Origin: Desarmillaria ectypa
Taxonomy: Eukaryota; Basidiomycota; Agaricomycetes; Agaricales; Physalacriaceae
Assembly (NCBI GenBank): GCA_030407005.1
Contig: JAUDYN010000003.1
Span: 3,534,001-3,598,000, forward strand
Direction: 5' to 3'
DNA length: 64,000 bases
The position numbers and the translations under genes are program-made. Below the pieces are notes generated by a model, which was not told the origin of the DNA, did not search any database, and saw nothing but the letters and a program-made list of their open reading frames with translations. Positions 11,810 through 24,205 of this stretch are shown one piece after another (positions within the stretch are counted from its first letter, which is position 1; every line of letters begins with the position of its first letter).

Positions 11810-12040
11810 CTACTCCGTAAAACGTGGAGAGACTACGGGTCGTTTGACCAAACCATATTTCGCTGTCAAAATCAATATAATAGGCAAGGGTCTGCGGTGG
11901 GTGTGAGACTCACAATACAGTGCGCGGGGTTTCATAAGGGGAAGACCCTCCGTCATGCGGCGTGCATTGGTATCAACAGGTATGGGGAATGCTGATACTA
12001 CGAAGACGCATAATGCCAGGAGAATGGACACAAACTTCAT
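11810..12040 (-). CDS. Small secreted protein 1
   Basis: Two exons, 11914-12040 and 11810-11862, joined across a 51-nt GT-AG intron, give 59 residues. The start MKFVSILLALCVFVVSAFP is a signal peptide with a probable cleavage near the AFP motif. The mature part begins with DTNARRMTEGLP and ends VVSPRFTE. The motif TNA-x-R-x-x-x-GLP is common just after the signal peptide in small secreted proteins of Agaricomycetes. The first exon is 127 nt and the intron phase is 1, the same as in the paralogue at 12992-13256, so the two are a tandem duplication on the same strand. No cysteines occur in the mature part, so it is not a typical cysteine-rich effector. Function unknown. Confidence 0.6.
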   Translation of the reverse strand: MKFVSILLALCVFVVSAFPIPVDTNARRMTEGLPLMKPRALYCESHTHRRPLPIILILTAKYGLVKRPVVSPRFTE

Positions 12041-12991
12041 TCTTCGTGGATGAAGGGAGAAGCCTTGGGAAGGGGGTGGGGGGAGGGGGACCGAAAAGGA
12101 CAAGTACTTCAGAACTAGAAAGGAGGTAAGTATAGCTACTACAAGTAATCGATCGACAGATTCGGAGCCGTAAATAGTTGGACGTATTTGATATCCCGCA
12201 GGACCAGGAAACTTGGCACTGGTGACTGGCTCGTCGGTCCTTCACTTCGTGAGTTTTCACAATGGTATGGAAGCCTAGAGGCAACAACATTCATAAGAAA
12301 CCAAAAGAGTATGCTCAGTGCTGGAAACTCCAGAATCAGAAACCGTCATTTCGGTGCGATAAAGGGCAAGATGCACTCTGATATACTGGGCAGACAAGAT
12401 AACAGAATACCCATCGATCGACATGTTGACGGAACTGGGGTGTGAAGAGCCGCGGTGAAAACTTCTAATAGTCCAGGTACATGTACGTCTTGATACGGAT
12501 GGTTTAAGCGTGACTAACGCGAATATCAAGAGGGTGAAACTGGGTCATTTATTATTATTGGCAAGGACGAAGACCTTATCTTAGTCTCGAGAAATATCGA
12601 ACCATGAAGCTGAACAAAGCGGAAGAGGAGCATGGAGCACTCTTACGTCAGTGACAATATTGAATAGCAGAAGCACTATGGCATAACATGACTTGTCTTA
12701 ACGTGGACCATAGGTCAACAATATCGCATTTAAAACCCCTGTACAATCAATAAATCCTCGGAGCATTCGAAAGAAAGGAAATGGATTGAACCAAAATTCT
12801 AGGATTGAACGAGTGTGGTATAAAGGAGTGTGTGGGTTTAGGGTACAGGACAGAACGAAAGTAATATGGTTTAAATAGTTGGGCTGATGGGTAACGATAT
12901 AGGGTGTGGTGGGTTGTCCTATATGCTTATAAAGTTATCAGGTGACTATACCAGATATGAGAACGTACTAGTATTCCTCATTCCCTGGCAT
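12041..12991. other. Stretch between the two secreted-protein genes
   Basis: No further gene recognised. The right end of the secreted protein 1 promoter contains a G-rich run near 12074-12090. Frames on both strands lack motifs. Confidence 0.35.
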
Positions 12992-13256
12992 CTAGATCTG
13001 CATAGCGCGCCTGGAAGCTCTAGCGGGAGCTGGTCCTCCGGGGCCAAAAATGTGGAATGGCTCCCTCGCTGGTAAAATCCAAGCATCAGTCTCCACCACC
13101 TGAGAAAATCTAAAAAAAAAAAGTCTTACCGTACATGTTGCGGGGTTTCAAGGGAGGAAGACCCGCGGCCATACGGCGAGCGTTGGTGTCAATTGGCGAA
13201 GCCGACACGGCGGTGAACGCAACAGCGCAAAAAGCGAGAATGGACGTGAACTTCAT
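12992..13256 (-). CDS. Small secreted protein 2
   Basis: Exons 13130-13256 (127 nt) and 12992-13068 (77 nt) encode 67 residues. The start MKFTSILAFCAVAFTAVSA is a signal peptide. The next residues SPIDTNARRMAAGLPPLKPR carry the same post-signal motif as secreted protein 1. The second exon reads REPFHIFGPGGPAPARASRR and ends with a TAG. The tail GPAPARASRR resembles the x-P-x-x-A-x-RR ends of related small secreted proteins. A run of ten A residues follows the donor site on the plus strand, so the intron has a long T tract. The gene is probably expressed as a short secreted, basic peptide; its role is unknown. Confidence 0.65.
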
Positions 13257-14418
13257 TCTTTGTGTTAGTGGGGGGTGGCGGTTAGAAGGAAAGGGAATAA
13301 AAAAGGAGGGTGTCGTGCGGCAGCCTGGTTTTCTTTCAGGGTACTTCTTGGCGTGACATTGAGGAGGTCGCGAGATCCGATGTATGATCGGTTATTGAAC
13401 CTCCTATACACGGAATTTTTAAAACTCTTGTACTATATAGCACCTCTTACGCTCTTTGTGATAACTATACAGCAGTATTCAGGATATTGGTAGTATTCCT
13501 ATCATGAGATTGACGATGTTTCGAGCGATGTGCGGGCCCAGGCGATCCGCAGTCATCGTAGTTGTCAGAAAATGAGGTGCTCGTTTCTGCCACGGTCCCG
13601 CCAATTTTGATATCCGAGCCACGAACCTTATCATTATCAGGCACCTCTTAATTAATTGCATCATTTGACATCGAGCACAATGGGCGCTGAGCGAAGCAAT
13701 ATGCTGTTAATGGATACTTATTTAAAGGCTGATTTCCCTTTGGATTGTTACGGGTGATATGCAGTACTCTCTAAATGTACTTACTATCTATAACGAAACA
13801 TCGAACGTGCAGTGATAAAGGCATTAGATGAAAGTTAGAATTTGCGAAATTCCTGTGAGTAAGGTGTGGTTCTCGAGAGTTGGGAACGGCACTCAGATCC
13901 AACTGCAGACACCGATAGTTTCGGCTATCTCGAGTGCTTCCATGTAACGGTTCGTATGAAATAAGATAGAATACAAACGGACTTCGCATCGAGATGGACC
14001 TGGGTGCTGAACGATACTGGCATGCTGTACGTTACCCAGGTTTGAACTCAGTCCAGAATGAATGAAAGAAGGAACATTTGATTGAATGAAGCGGGACGCG
14101 CTTGACGATTAAGGCGAGAAAACGATGGAATATCAAGGGTTGCCTCTAAAATTGGGGGTAGAGCGCTAAAGAATAAAACTGGCAGCAATTACGCTTTTGT
14201 TAGTTGAATTGCACTGAATTGCACCAGATTTTTCTATCGTAATGCTCGGGTCTCTCACGCAGTAGCAACATCCTTCTCAGAGGTTAATTGTTGGACGGCG
14301 CGATTCTGACGCAGCCCAGTGTAACACGAGCGCCATGTTGTGATTCAAATAAATTGCACATTATTGCAATTATTAGTCTATGGTTATTACATCGGACATA
14401 AGAAATAAACTCCCCCAT
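13257..14418. other. Stretch without a supported gene
   Basis: Upstream of the secreted-protein gene and downstream of the P450 gene. No motif-bearing frame, RNA gene or clear repeat was seen. Confidence 0.35.
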
Positions 14419-16755
14419 CTAATCTTCATCAGACGGGGCAACCCGAACCTTCATGTGCAGCTGAGACCCCTTCTCTTGTTCGCCTTCAATGGTTGGCATC
14501 ATGATGAAGCAGGATTCCCGTCGGACGCGCGAAGGGTCCATGCCATCAGTAAGAGAAAACTCAAAGGAGTTGACGAGCTCCACGATAAACGAGTGCAGCT
14601 CCATGACGCTGAGTAAACTATCAGGCTTGATGTAGGCAACGGGAAGGCTTTGACACTTACGCGAAACGCCAACCGAGGCAGGATCGTTGTCCGCCAACAA
14701 AAGTGAACCTAGTTTTGGGTATATGAAATCAAGCCGAGCAAAGGAGGAGTAGATGACATACGTGTTGCCATAAACGCCAAGAGACACCGCGGGCTTCCCT
14801 TCTTTGTGTAACCACCTATCAGGATTGAAGACGTCTGCGTCTTCTCCGAAAGCTTCTTTGCTCCTGGATAGATCCTGTTAGTAAGAGAGGTGTAAATAAG
14901 ACGAAGACGTCGAACCTATTGTAGCCGGCAATTGAACTGATGATCTGAAGACCCGCTGGAATTGGGAGTTCTGTCAATACCTCTCCAGTCTTCGTAGTAA
15001 TGGGCTTGTGGAGGGGAAGGACATCATCCTTCGTAGCGATTCTAAACACATTGTACACGACTGGATGCATACGGAGAGTTTCCTTGTCCAAGTATTCAAT
15101 ACAAATTGGGGAGACCACAAGATCAAAACATTACCTTGACCACAGCAGACAAGTACGGCATAGCGTCGAAATCAGCAGCTGTGAACTCGTCCCTCCCAAC
15201 AGCATGAATCTTGCGCTGTGTCTCTCGGATTTCCTGACGAAGTTTGGTCTGGCATTCGGGGTGCGCTACGAGCTCGAGCAGAGCAAAAGAGAGTGAGTTA
15301 GATGTCGTTTCATGTCCGGCAAACACAATGATACTGAAACGATAATTAAGCCGATTCTTCAAAGCACGAGCTGTATACACACTTCATTTGAGCAAGAAGC
15401 TCATCCTCCTCTAGGCGCATGTCGGGATTTCCTGATGCGTTGGCTTTGACTATAAGGAAGCAATGAGGAAGCGCGTCCCATAGAACAAGAGAAAGACGTT
15501 ACCCATTAGACTCATAATGTCTTTGCTCGCTTTACCCTCCTTTAGAGCCGCATACTTCTCCGCTACCAATTGCTTCGCAACCCGAGTTGTCAGCTTGTTA
15601 GTCCTCCTTCCAACTTCGAAACGAGGCGAAGGAGCATTCCTGACAATAAACCTGGCAAACGAATCCGGAAGCATGTCCATGATGCTTAAAGCCAGAATAT
15701 CTTTGGGCTTAGGAATACCGAAAACGTGGAACCTTAAATAAACGCCAGTAGGAACGACTGATTACAAGACAAAGGGAACAGACATATGCTTACACGAGAT
15801 TGGTGTAGGTATTCGCGAGTTCATTCTCAGCGTTATCGAGAGCTCCGAACTGATAGTCAAAGGCAGCTACGTGACAGAAACATGTCAGAATGTAGAAAGC
15901 CGTAGTGTTACTAAGATCATACCTTCACCGATCGCATCAAGGGTTGCTCGCGACGCCCATTCGGGGATATCCACAGTGATCGTCTCTGTTGCGTCCATAG
16001 AAATCATGTCTCTCCATTTGTTTGCCATCTGCAGAAGATGGACCCATAAGAATATAACTAGGGTATAACCATTAACAACGTACCTTGCCGGCGTATGACA
16101 AGAATATGGGGACAAAGGCCTTTGCTTCGGAACTTCCAAATCCTGGTGTCATGATCTTTCGCTGGCGCCTATGCTGTTCGCCTAAGTATATGTTATTAAT
16201 GCCTTGTGAGATAGTAATAAGTTGGCGCATGATTTTACCTTCAACATTGAGAAGTCCGGGACCAAGAGTAATGCGAGATAGAGCACTCCGGCTGGGCGAC
16301 TTGATGAAGTTGTAACCAGACTGATAGATGTATGACAGAGCCTTAGGATCAGTGATAAAGAGACGTTCTCCCTATAAAAAAAAACGAGTGAAAAAAATGA
16401 TTTTATAGTAGGGTTGAAAATAAGTTACTCCGAGTGGTGCGTGAATGCGAATAACGTCGCCGTAGATCTTTTGCCATTCAAAATCTCTCTGAACACAGAG
16501 ACAGTCAACGAAGGAACGGTAACAAATTACAGGGCATTACCTCCCCAGCCTGTGATTGCAAGAGCTCGGGGAAGTTTCCTATGATTGCCATATGCATGAG
16601 CGAAAGAAAGCGGGACTACCAGAAGTCTCACCGTATAGGAATGAGCTAGACTCAGGTCCTTTCACATGAGAGAGAGAAATGCGAGTGAAACGTTTGTATA
16701 TGACGTAGGCAAAAGTCAGAGCGCAGGCGGAGAGGACAAGAGAGAGGGAAGGCAT
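14419..16755 (-). CDS. Cytochrome P450 monooxygenase
   Basis: A many-exon gene of about 14 exons encoding roughly 545 residues, normal for a fungal microsomal P450. It starts at 16755 with the membrane anchor MPSLSLVLSACALTFAYV. The I-helix oxygen-binding motif AGHETT lies near residue 315. The K-helix ExxR is ETLR near 378, immediately after an intron. The heme loop FVGGQRSCLGWRFA near 470-483 holds the Cys ligand and is flanked closely on both sides by introns. All key motifs are intact and the frame closes at TAG 14419. One donor near 16440 is GTAACT. It would be anchored in the ER and need a CPR partner. Substrate and CYP family cannot be told from sequence; no other biosynthetic genes are next to it. 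Confidence 0.9.
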
Positions 16756-19700
16756 GTTTGTGAAACTGTGGATTGAATAACCGTAAGATTTTCATTTTAT
16801 AGCCTTCGAATGGCGATCCCTTGGCACAGAACACAATACAAATGACAATCGATCTGCTCTGCAAACCCGGAGTGGTATTAAGTGCCTCGCCACAACCGAG
16901 TGAAAAAAACATACATGGGTCTTCTGCAAATATCCATGCGGATTCAACCTTAATCAGCGAATACACCAGCAGCTCCAATCAAAGTCAGCCAGACCTCATG
17001 CCTTCAGCTTCAGATTCCGAGTCGGTGCATAGGACAGGTCGTGGTTCTCATGGTACATTAACTGATACTGTCACATTGGGACATTGGGGATCAAGATATC
17101 AGTGCTGTGACTTGCGTCCGACACCGAGTGGTACAAAGCATGATACCAGCTAGGTAAGAATAGTACACCTAGACTCGCATTCCACGTGTTGCGCAACTTG
17201 AGCTTGTTTTTTTCCAAAGGCCGTCCTGGAGCATTTATTCGGCAATAATTTCGCCACCTATTCTCCGAATGATGAAAACAGCGGCTTGTGTGAATGAAAG
17301 GAAGATCGACAACCTTAATGGATTTTGTGTTACTAGTATGATTCACCACGCAATTCACTAGTTCGTTGTGTCCGCGAGAGAAGCTGGAGTCAATGCGCGG
17401 ACGAATTCTTTCGCACAAAAGTGACATCCGAAGAGCGGCCTGAAAAGGTTGCAGCTGAAAGCGTCAAAGGATAAAAATAGATCTTCTATTTTACCATGTG
17501 ATCGTTGTGGTTGGCTGGTTTCCCAAAATCCACTCGAAATCTCTGGTCTACAGTAAGTCTTATAGAACATACACGCCCGTTGACGATGAGGTTTCTACCT
17601 CGCTCTGGCAAAGGTGTCCTGAGTACGAAATCGCACTCTATTTGGGAGATGCTGTTTTCGTCCTACTCCATGGACACTTCATAGTTTCAGCTTTTGTGTC
17701 CAGCTCGTTACACCAGGATAGCATAGAGCATTCGATCCCTATTCTTGATGCGTGGGGACTGATTTACCGTCGTCGGTCAAAAGCACTCGGCCAGAAACAT
17801 CAAGTTCTTTATCCAATCAGAAAGTCAGGTATCAGCACCATCATCACTAGGTAATCCTTCACTTTCTGTTAAGACTTTCACCGCACCCCTCTTCAGCCAA
17901 TTTTGAAATGTCTTATGCCCATATCAGTAAAGATTCAGTCCATTCGGTCATCCCTGAGGGATATTATTAGGAATCTTGTATTCTAGACTTAAATCTTGTC
18001 CCAGCGGTTTGCAGCGGCCAGTTACCGGAAGACGCTTCACCGTTTGGAAAAGTGGGTCGGAACTTTTTACGTTTTGATTGAAGCTCTCTATATTCACTAA
18101 TGTCACTATTTTTGCTTTCTTTGGCCGCACAACTGGGAGTTCCAACGGCACGTATGATTGAAAGTAAGTCAAAACATGGATCCTTTACCTCGGAATCTGG
18201 AAAGCGGGGCCTTGTAGTAATTTCCCAGGTTTTCAGACTCTACAAGGCTTCGTCTGTTCCGTAACTCGCATGAGCCGCTTCCCTGTTCATTAATGCGGCA
18301 CTGCGGGTACACCTAGACGTGCATTGGCCGAACGATATTCCAATACTGCGCGGCGCAATAAATATGACCCGTGCATCACGTCGGCGTTGATTGCCCACTT
18401 TCGAATCTCTTTTCTGTTGGGCTTTCTTGATTATACTCTGTCTGAAGGTCATCAACTTGAATCCGCTTGTCATGTTAAGGCCCAATAGTGGTAACCAACC
18501 TTCGCTCACTGTACTGTAGAGGCTCCCAAGCCAAATCATCTGTTCAGTTCTCAACACTAAACCGATGAACGAGACTTATCTTTTCCACGCAATGTTGTCC
18601 CTTCATGCGGTCACGGTACTGAATACTTCGCCCGCTGACCAAAGACCGTGTCGGATCCCTCATTCGGAAGGAAGACCTACAAGTGTTCATCAAAAGATGG
18701 AAGACCCTCATTTTTGACGGAGATCAGTCGTTGACATAAGCCCTTCCACCGATAGAAAGCGGAGTGGCGTTTTCTGCCAGAGACTTCCAAAAATACTCTT
18801 AAGGTAACTATTACGACGGCGCTCAGGAACTTGATTTCTGTTTCCACCCCTGGGTCCTGTTTCAGCAATTTTTGGATGGCATCGCTCCAATACTTGCTAG
18901 TTCTTCTTGAATGCCCTGCCAGTGTTCTCAAGTCGATGGGTGTGGTGGTGAACAAGTACACCGCGAATCCGGTCAGAAATTCAGGTCCTTGAAGCGGTGA
19001 TGCAGGAATTCGTAGCTGCTGGCATGAAACGTGCACTGGTCAACTTCACTCGTTGAATCCAGGTTAAGGGAGGTGGCGGCTCACCCAGGTAATTACTGCC
19101 ATGCTTCTTTTCTCCTGTTGAAGCCAAGAGCATAAAACTACCATCAAGATTCGGCGTTGAAATTCCGATATTTTTATCGACCTTTTGCAGTTGTCAGGGA
19201 AAGCAGCCATGTTCATCCCGGAGGAAGTTTAAAGTTCGACTACTTATTCTCCATCCTCGCAAAGAACTTACATGCTTATGTTCATTAGCGAAACAATCGA
19301 GCCTGAGTGACTTCAGCTTTCCCGCAATATTAACTTATGCTGTCAAGGCCAACTCCGCTCTCTCCGCTACTTGAACTGCGCAGTTACTCTGGGTGAAGGC
19401 ACATGTCAGGACACATTCCCGCCTCCAAGCTACAGCCAATGGTATCGTCTGCATTTCAACTCGGCATCTCATGACTTCCACAAAGCTTTTGCGATAGGTA
19501 CCACATGTCCATATGATCCTCCTCATGTGGTGTCCTCGGATTTCTCTTCATGATACATCTATTCCAACTATTAATATAGATTAACTGTTGCTATTCATCG
19601 CAGCGGCCAACGAGTTCCGCCTACCTGATCAGGTCTCCGTGGGAATATCTTAGCGTGCTTCTGGCGACCCGGACATGGATGACAGAAAATGACAATGAGG

Positions 19701-21226
19701 ACAGGAGGACAGTAGCACGCCGTTCTAGAGTGGGTCGCTAACGTGATTCGGGACCAACCGAGATCCTGAATTTGCATAACAAGATTTCGGGCATTGGACA
19801 CTGTTATTACGTTCCTCCAGTCACCGCGATTCAGATCCTGCGTCAACTAGAATAGCACAGGAGACGTTAATCATGTACGAAGGACATGACTGTTGAAACA
19901 TGTCAGTGATATGCAACCTTAGGCTGTAACAAGCTGAACGCACAGATTTAGGCATTTCTCTCTGGGCGCCTAAACTATCGATTGGTCAAGCTCAAGACGC
20001 ATGCCTGTCAGTCACAACAGCCTTCTGAGATGGAGAAAGAAGTCTTGGATTGATGACATTCCAGTGAGGACATAATCCAGAGCAAAGATATGGCGTCCCC
20101 ATCCAAATCCAGTGGATGTTTTGGCTTGCGGAGGAACAATCTGAATGCGAACTTCTGCACCCTTCCAACTGGCGACAACGATGCAGGAAAGATCTGCGAG
20201 CCCAGGGTGGGGTCCGCATATTGAATAGACAATTATTTTCGCATTGTTGGTTGCCTGATTTGTCAGTGAATGGGAAGATGCTAGTAGACCCCCGACCGTA
20301 GATGTCCCTTGATGATGGTATTATTCGTGGAGCTATCCTCACGAGCACAGGTAATACTGCATAGATACATGGACCAAGGTTGCCTTTAGCCAGATTCACA
20401 GGCTCGTGTAGTTACTGGTGGCTGAAATCAATAGCCGTATTTCAGATGTAAGGGATGAAAGTATTTCCGTTGGCTGATAGAAATCAAGTGGAGAAAATGA
20501 TGTGAGATCTTGTCAAGCAACTTATGCCAAGAGATTGTTGGGCCGTCCTATGTTGGACTTGTGAAGAACGCATTAAAGGTATGAAATGGGTATACCTATG
20601 TTTTTCAATCGCCCGCTGCGTCAAAGGAAACTTATAACACTCCAGCTACTCTCCGCCCGACTTTGACACATAAGCAGACGTCCACCGTCCTATGATGGAA
20701 TATTGATCCTTTAGTGAGTCATTCGGCGCTGTTGTCGATAAGAAATGAATTTTGGATTTGAACAACAGTAATTTTTTCATATACTGCTCCGGTGGCTCTG
20801 CTTTTAGCTCGTCAAGATGCGATTTTAGCAACGGGTCGAAAAATGGAAGCCCAAAAGAATGATATTATGTGGCTGTGCTCTGTGCGCCAAAAGAGTGCAT
20901 GCATAATACTTCCTTATCAGGACCATATGCCGATCTCCACTTTCTACTTGTATATCGCTTTTTAAAATGATTGCTTTTTTCTAGGCTGCCGCCGTAATGC
21001 AAAATAAAAGTTAGCCTTACGTCGGAAAACTTTGACTTCGATGCTTTGAGCTAAGCTTAAAGTCGCGACGAATCATTACGCAGTTCTATGTGGGCACTTA
21101 ACCAGGACCTGCCGATTGCTAAAGTTGGGAATGGGCAAGTCAATCGGTCACAATGGCACGAGCGCCTATTATACAAGGCACGAAGAAGCAAGCGGGCATC
21201 TCTTGATTGTCTACTATCACCAGCAA
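16756..21226. other. Gene-poor 4.5-kb stretch
   Basis: No supported gene. Minus-strand frames at 18677-19036 (119 codons) and around 19992-20399 look slightly like decayed protein-coding sequence, but they carry no motif I can name and are broken by stops. The left 60 bases hold the P450 promoter on the minus strand, and the right end holds the promoter of the first BTB gene. Confidence 0.3.
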
Positions 21227-22263
21227 ATGGACACCGAAGTACAACAATCCCCCATAACCACCGCCGACACCCCCTTCAACGATCCCACCGATAACGTTGA
21301 TCTTATAATCCGCACAGCCGATAACGTCGACTTCTTCGTCCTCAGCGTACTTCTATCGCTGCAGTCCCCATCGTCATTTTTTCGTCAGGTTTTGCAAGGC
21401 CACAAGCACACAGTGGAAAGAGATGGCCTTCCCGTCCTCGAAGTGAACGAGGATAGTGAGACATTCCAAACCATCCTCCTATTCTGCTATCCATGCGTAG
21501 CCCCTGAGATTGAAAGCGTCGAGCAATTCCTGGCAGTGGCACTGGCGCTGGATAAGTACTGCATGGATCTTGCGATGGAGAAGTTCGTCCAAGCTGTGCT
21601 CGTGTCACCCATGATTAGCGAACAACCCTTACGGGTATTCGCCTTGGCTGTCGCCAATGGATGGAAGGATCTGGGAGAAGCCGCTGCCCGGAATACTCTT
21701 GCTATGCCTCTCAGTCAGGTGGTGTCAGATGTTGAAGAGCTGAATATCATTACTGCCCGTCATCTGTATCGTCTTCAAGATTATCATGCACGGTGCGGAA
21801 AGGCCGCTCAGATCAAAGTAGGGGAAGGAGTGCAGCATCCTTGGCTTAGCGGAAAGACTTCTGGTATTATGTTCCTGCAACATGACACTCGTACATGTCA
21901 ATGGTGCACTCGTTTACTTGATGACGTGGCGCTCAAGGAATACACTTATCTCTATAGCCACTCGTGGTTGACCGATACCTACCTTCGGCTGGTGAATGCG
22001 AAGGTGCTATCGGAGCCTCGACCGCAGGTTGCTTTAGATGATCACATTATTTATCAAGCCGTTCTCGCTAGCACTAAACAGCGCACCACCACCAAGCATG
22101 ATAAGTGGACCAGCATCGCTGGCAGTCAGATTCGCCTTCTCGGAAAGATAGTAGCGGAGGAAATCGACAGGCGAATTTCAGAAGTGAGCAGCACCTAGCA
22201 TCTGCGCAACTCTCGTGTGACATCATCATTTAGGTTTCCTTGGGCATCGAGTGGAAAAAATGA
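21227..22263 (+). CDS. BTB/POZ domain protein 1
   Basis: Exon 1 is 21227-22183 and exon 2 is 22234-22263, giving 328 residues. The ATG at 21227 (MDTEVQQSPITTADTPF) is chosen because it matches the starts of the paralogues; the frame is open further upstream. The fungal BTB core runs from DLIIRTADNVDFFVLSVLLS through LPVLEVNEDSETF and LLFCYP (about residues 25-100). An alpha-helical BACK-like part with GWKDLGEAAARNTL follows, then CGKAAQ and a CQWC cysteine pair. The 30-nt last exon adds VSLGIEWKK. BTB domains mediate dimerisation and often couple targets to cullin-3; the specific partner here is unknown. About 80% alike by eye to the gene at 24206. Confidence 0.8.
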
Positions 22264-22519
22264 CGGAGCGTCACAACGAATTTGGTGTTTAATTTGGAAG
22301 TATTAGGAATAAAGAATTTGGAGTCCGTCGAGTTAAAAGAATAAAGTCAAATTCAGAGAGCTGAACGTATTTCGATCCGCAATAGTGCTAGTCACACAAA
22401 ACGCAAACCTGGTTGAATGAAAGCCATGTAGGAGATTTACGCCATCTAGGGGTAAAGAACAATGTTTGTATCCCATGTCTGAGCACGAAGATAAAGCATA
22501 TCGGTGATATATGGGTTAT

Positions 22520-23493
22520 GTTTCAGGCTACAGGCATGGGAAGACCGGGGATGGATCGGAATCCCTAACAAAGACTTCTGGAAGGCTATAGCGGCGAGAC
22601 TGAGAAAGCAGGGTGTTATGGTCTATTTCTAGTGGATGAAGGGCCATAATGGCGACCGAGGGAATGAGGGAGCAGATGCCCTCACCTTAGAAGGGGCGAT
22701 GAAAGACGAAATTGCTGCGGTAGAACCGAACTCAGAATAGACGAGTTTGATGTAACAGGGGGCAGGCTATCGAAAATGACTCAAGCAATAGCCTACAAAG
22801 GCTTGCGAGAGATGCGCCCGATCGTCGAAAGGTCAGGTGCAAGGAAAAACAATCAGAGGAAAGGGCATGTCGAAACCAACGCGAGGGTTCCTATGGAAGG
22901 CCATACAGGGAACGTTCAAGACAGGGAGCTTCTGGGATAAGCTAGGACCAGAATATGTGAACCGGGCACACTACCCGAATGCCAGGTGGTCGAAACGATG
23001 GAACATATCCTTATAGAATGTGACATAGTCGGGAGGAAGACCGCGTGGAATATGGCGCGGTGTCTGTAGGAAAAGAAGGGGAGAAAATGGATAGAACCAT
23101 CCATGGGAATTGCTCTGGGAGCGACGATGGTCCAGCCAACAAAAAACGACAGGGAGATGTACAAAATACTAATGACTGTAACTATGCGCCCCATATAGAA
23201 GCTCAGGTGTCAGACATGGACCGCCAGAGGCGATGGAGACCAAAGCAAATGGCACACAGAAGCAGAGGTGTCGAAGCAGTGGATTACAGTGATGAACGGT
23301 AAACTGACATTAGACAGTTTAGCTGCTAACCCAAGGAAATACGGGCCTAAGGCGACAGAGAGGAGAGTCGTACTGCGGATGTGGCGCAGCACATTACGGG
23401 ATGAGAAGTCACTTCCGGACGACTGGGTGGACCAGAACGGGGTTTTAGTGGGTATATACGGAATACCACGTGGCCGTCATCGAGCCCCACACT
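22520..23493 (+). mobile_element. LINE (non-LTR retrotransposon) 3' ORF2 remnant
   Basis: Frame-shifting fragments read as the C-terminal part of a fungal LINE ORF2. WMKGHNGDRGNEGADAL near 22635 is the end of an RNase H domain. FLWKAIQGTFKTGSFWDKLG near 22890 and VETMEHILIECD near 22990 form the Cys/His-type tail seen in basidiomycete LINEs. A last open part at 23268-23493 reads TLDSLAANPRKYG and SLPDDWVDQNGVLVGI. Several stops and frame changes show it is dead. No 5' end, reverse transcriptase or target duplication was seen. It lies between two intact BTB paralogues. Confidence 0.75.
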
Positions 23494-24205
23494 AACTCAA
23501 GGAGTTGTGCGTAACATGCATTTCCCTGTGTAGAGCCCCCAGGATAGCATACTCCTCGAGCACGAGTACCGTATACCCGCGGATTCTAACTTTAATATAT
23601 GGATTTCTGAACATGCACGAGTTATACCGCACCTCCGACCAAAATTGTGACGTTCGATGAGGTCACATTCCAAGGCGTGTACTGGAACTGGGGATAAATG
23701 CGAGGGTTCCAGATACATGAGAAATAGCATCGTCCTGAGAACGGTTCCACTCCTCTGGTTGAAGTTTATACAGCGCAGTACAAGAACCTAAAAGCGATTC
23801 ATAAGCTACACCAAAATATTGTCATCCGTTCAAACGTACAGCCTTGGCGTTCAGTCAACCTCCTGGCTCTTAGCCGTGCCGTTGAATTGAAAAGCGGTCT
23901 ATTTTCAAAAGGAGGGAGGGAAGAAAAAATCCTGGAGGAAGGAACGTGTCATGAAGCAAGCGCCTGCGTCTGTGTAGTAGCTCGCGTTTCTGAATTTACT
24001 ATACGCTGGTTTCCTTTCCTTTATCTGCCTATATCGAACTGCCTGCAGAATCCTACAATATAAGGGTCAAGAGCCCAATTGTCTGACAATAAGGTCTCGG
24101 CTATATGTGCATTGTTCCACGACGGTATCAGACAGTTTAAGCTCTCCAGCATAATACCTGCTCTGTACTTCTCTCATCTTCACGTGTATCTGCTAATTAT
24201 CAGCA
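23494..24205. other. Intergenic stretch upstream of BTB gene 2
   Basis: No gene. It contains the promoter of the BTB gene at 24206; the 50 bases before that start resemble the leader of the BTB gene at 30844 in base composition (CT-rich, ending in CAGC/CAAC before ATG). Confidence 0.4.

Noticed and set aside
18677..19036. 119-codon minus-strand frame as an F-box remnant
   Set aside because: No F-box or leucine-rich pattern could be aligned, and neighbouring frames are full of stops.
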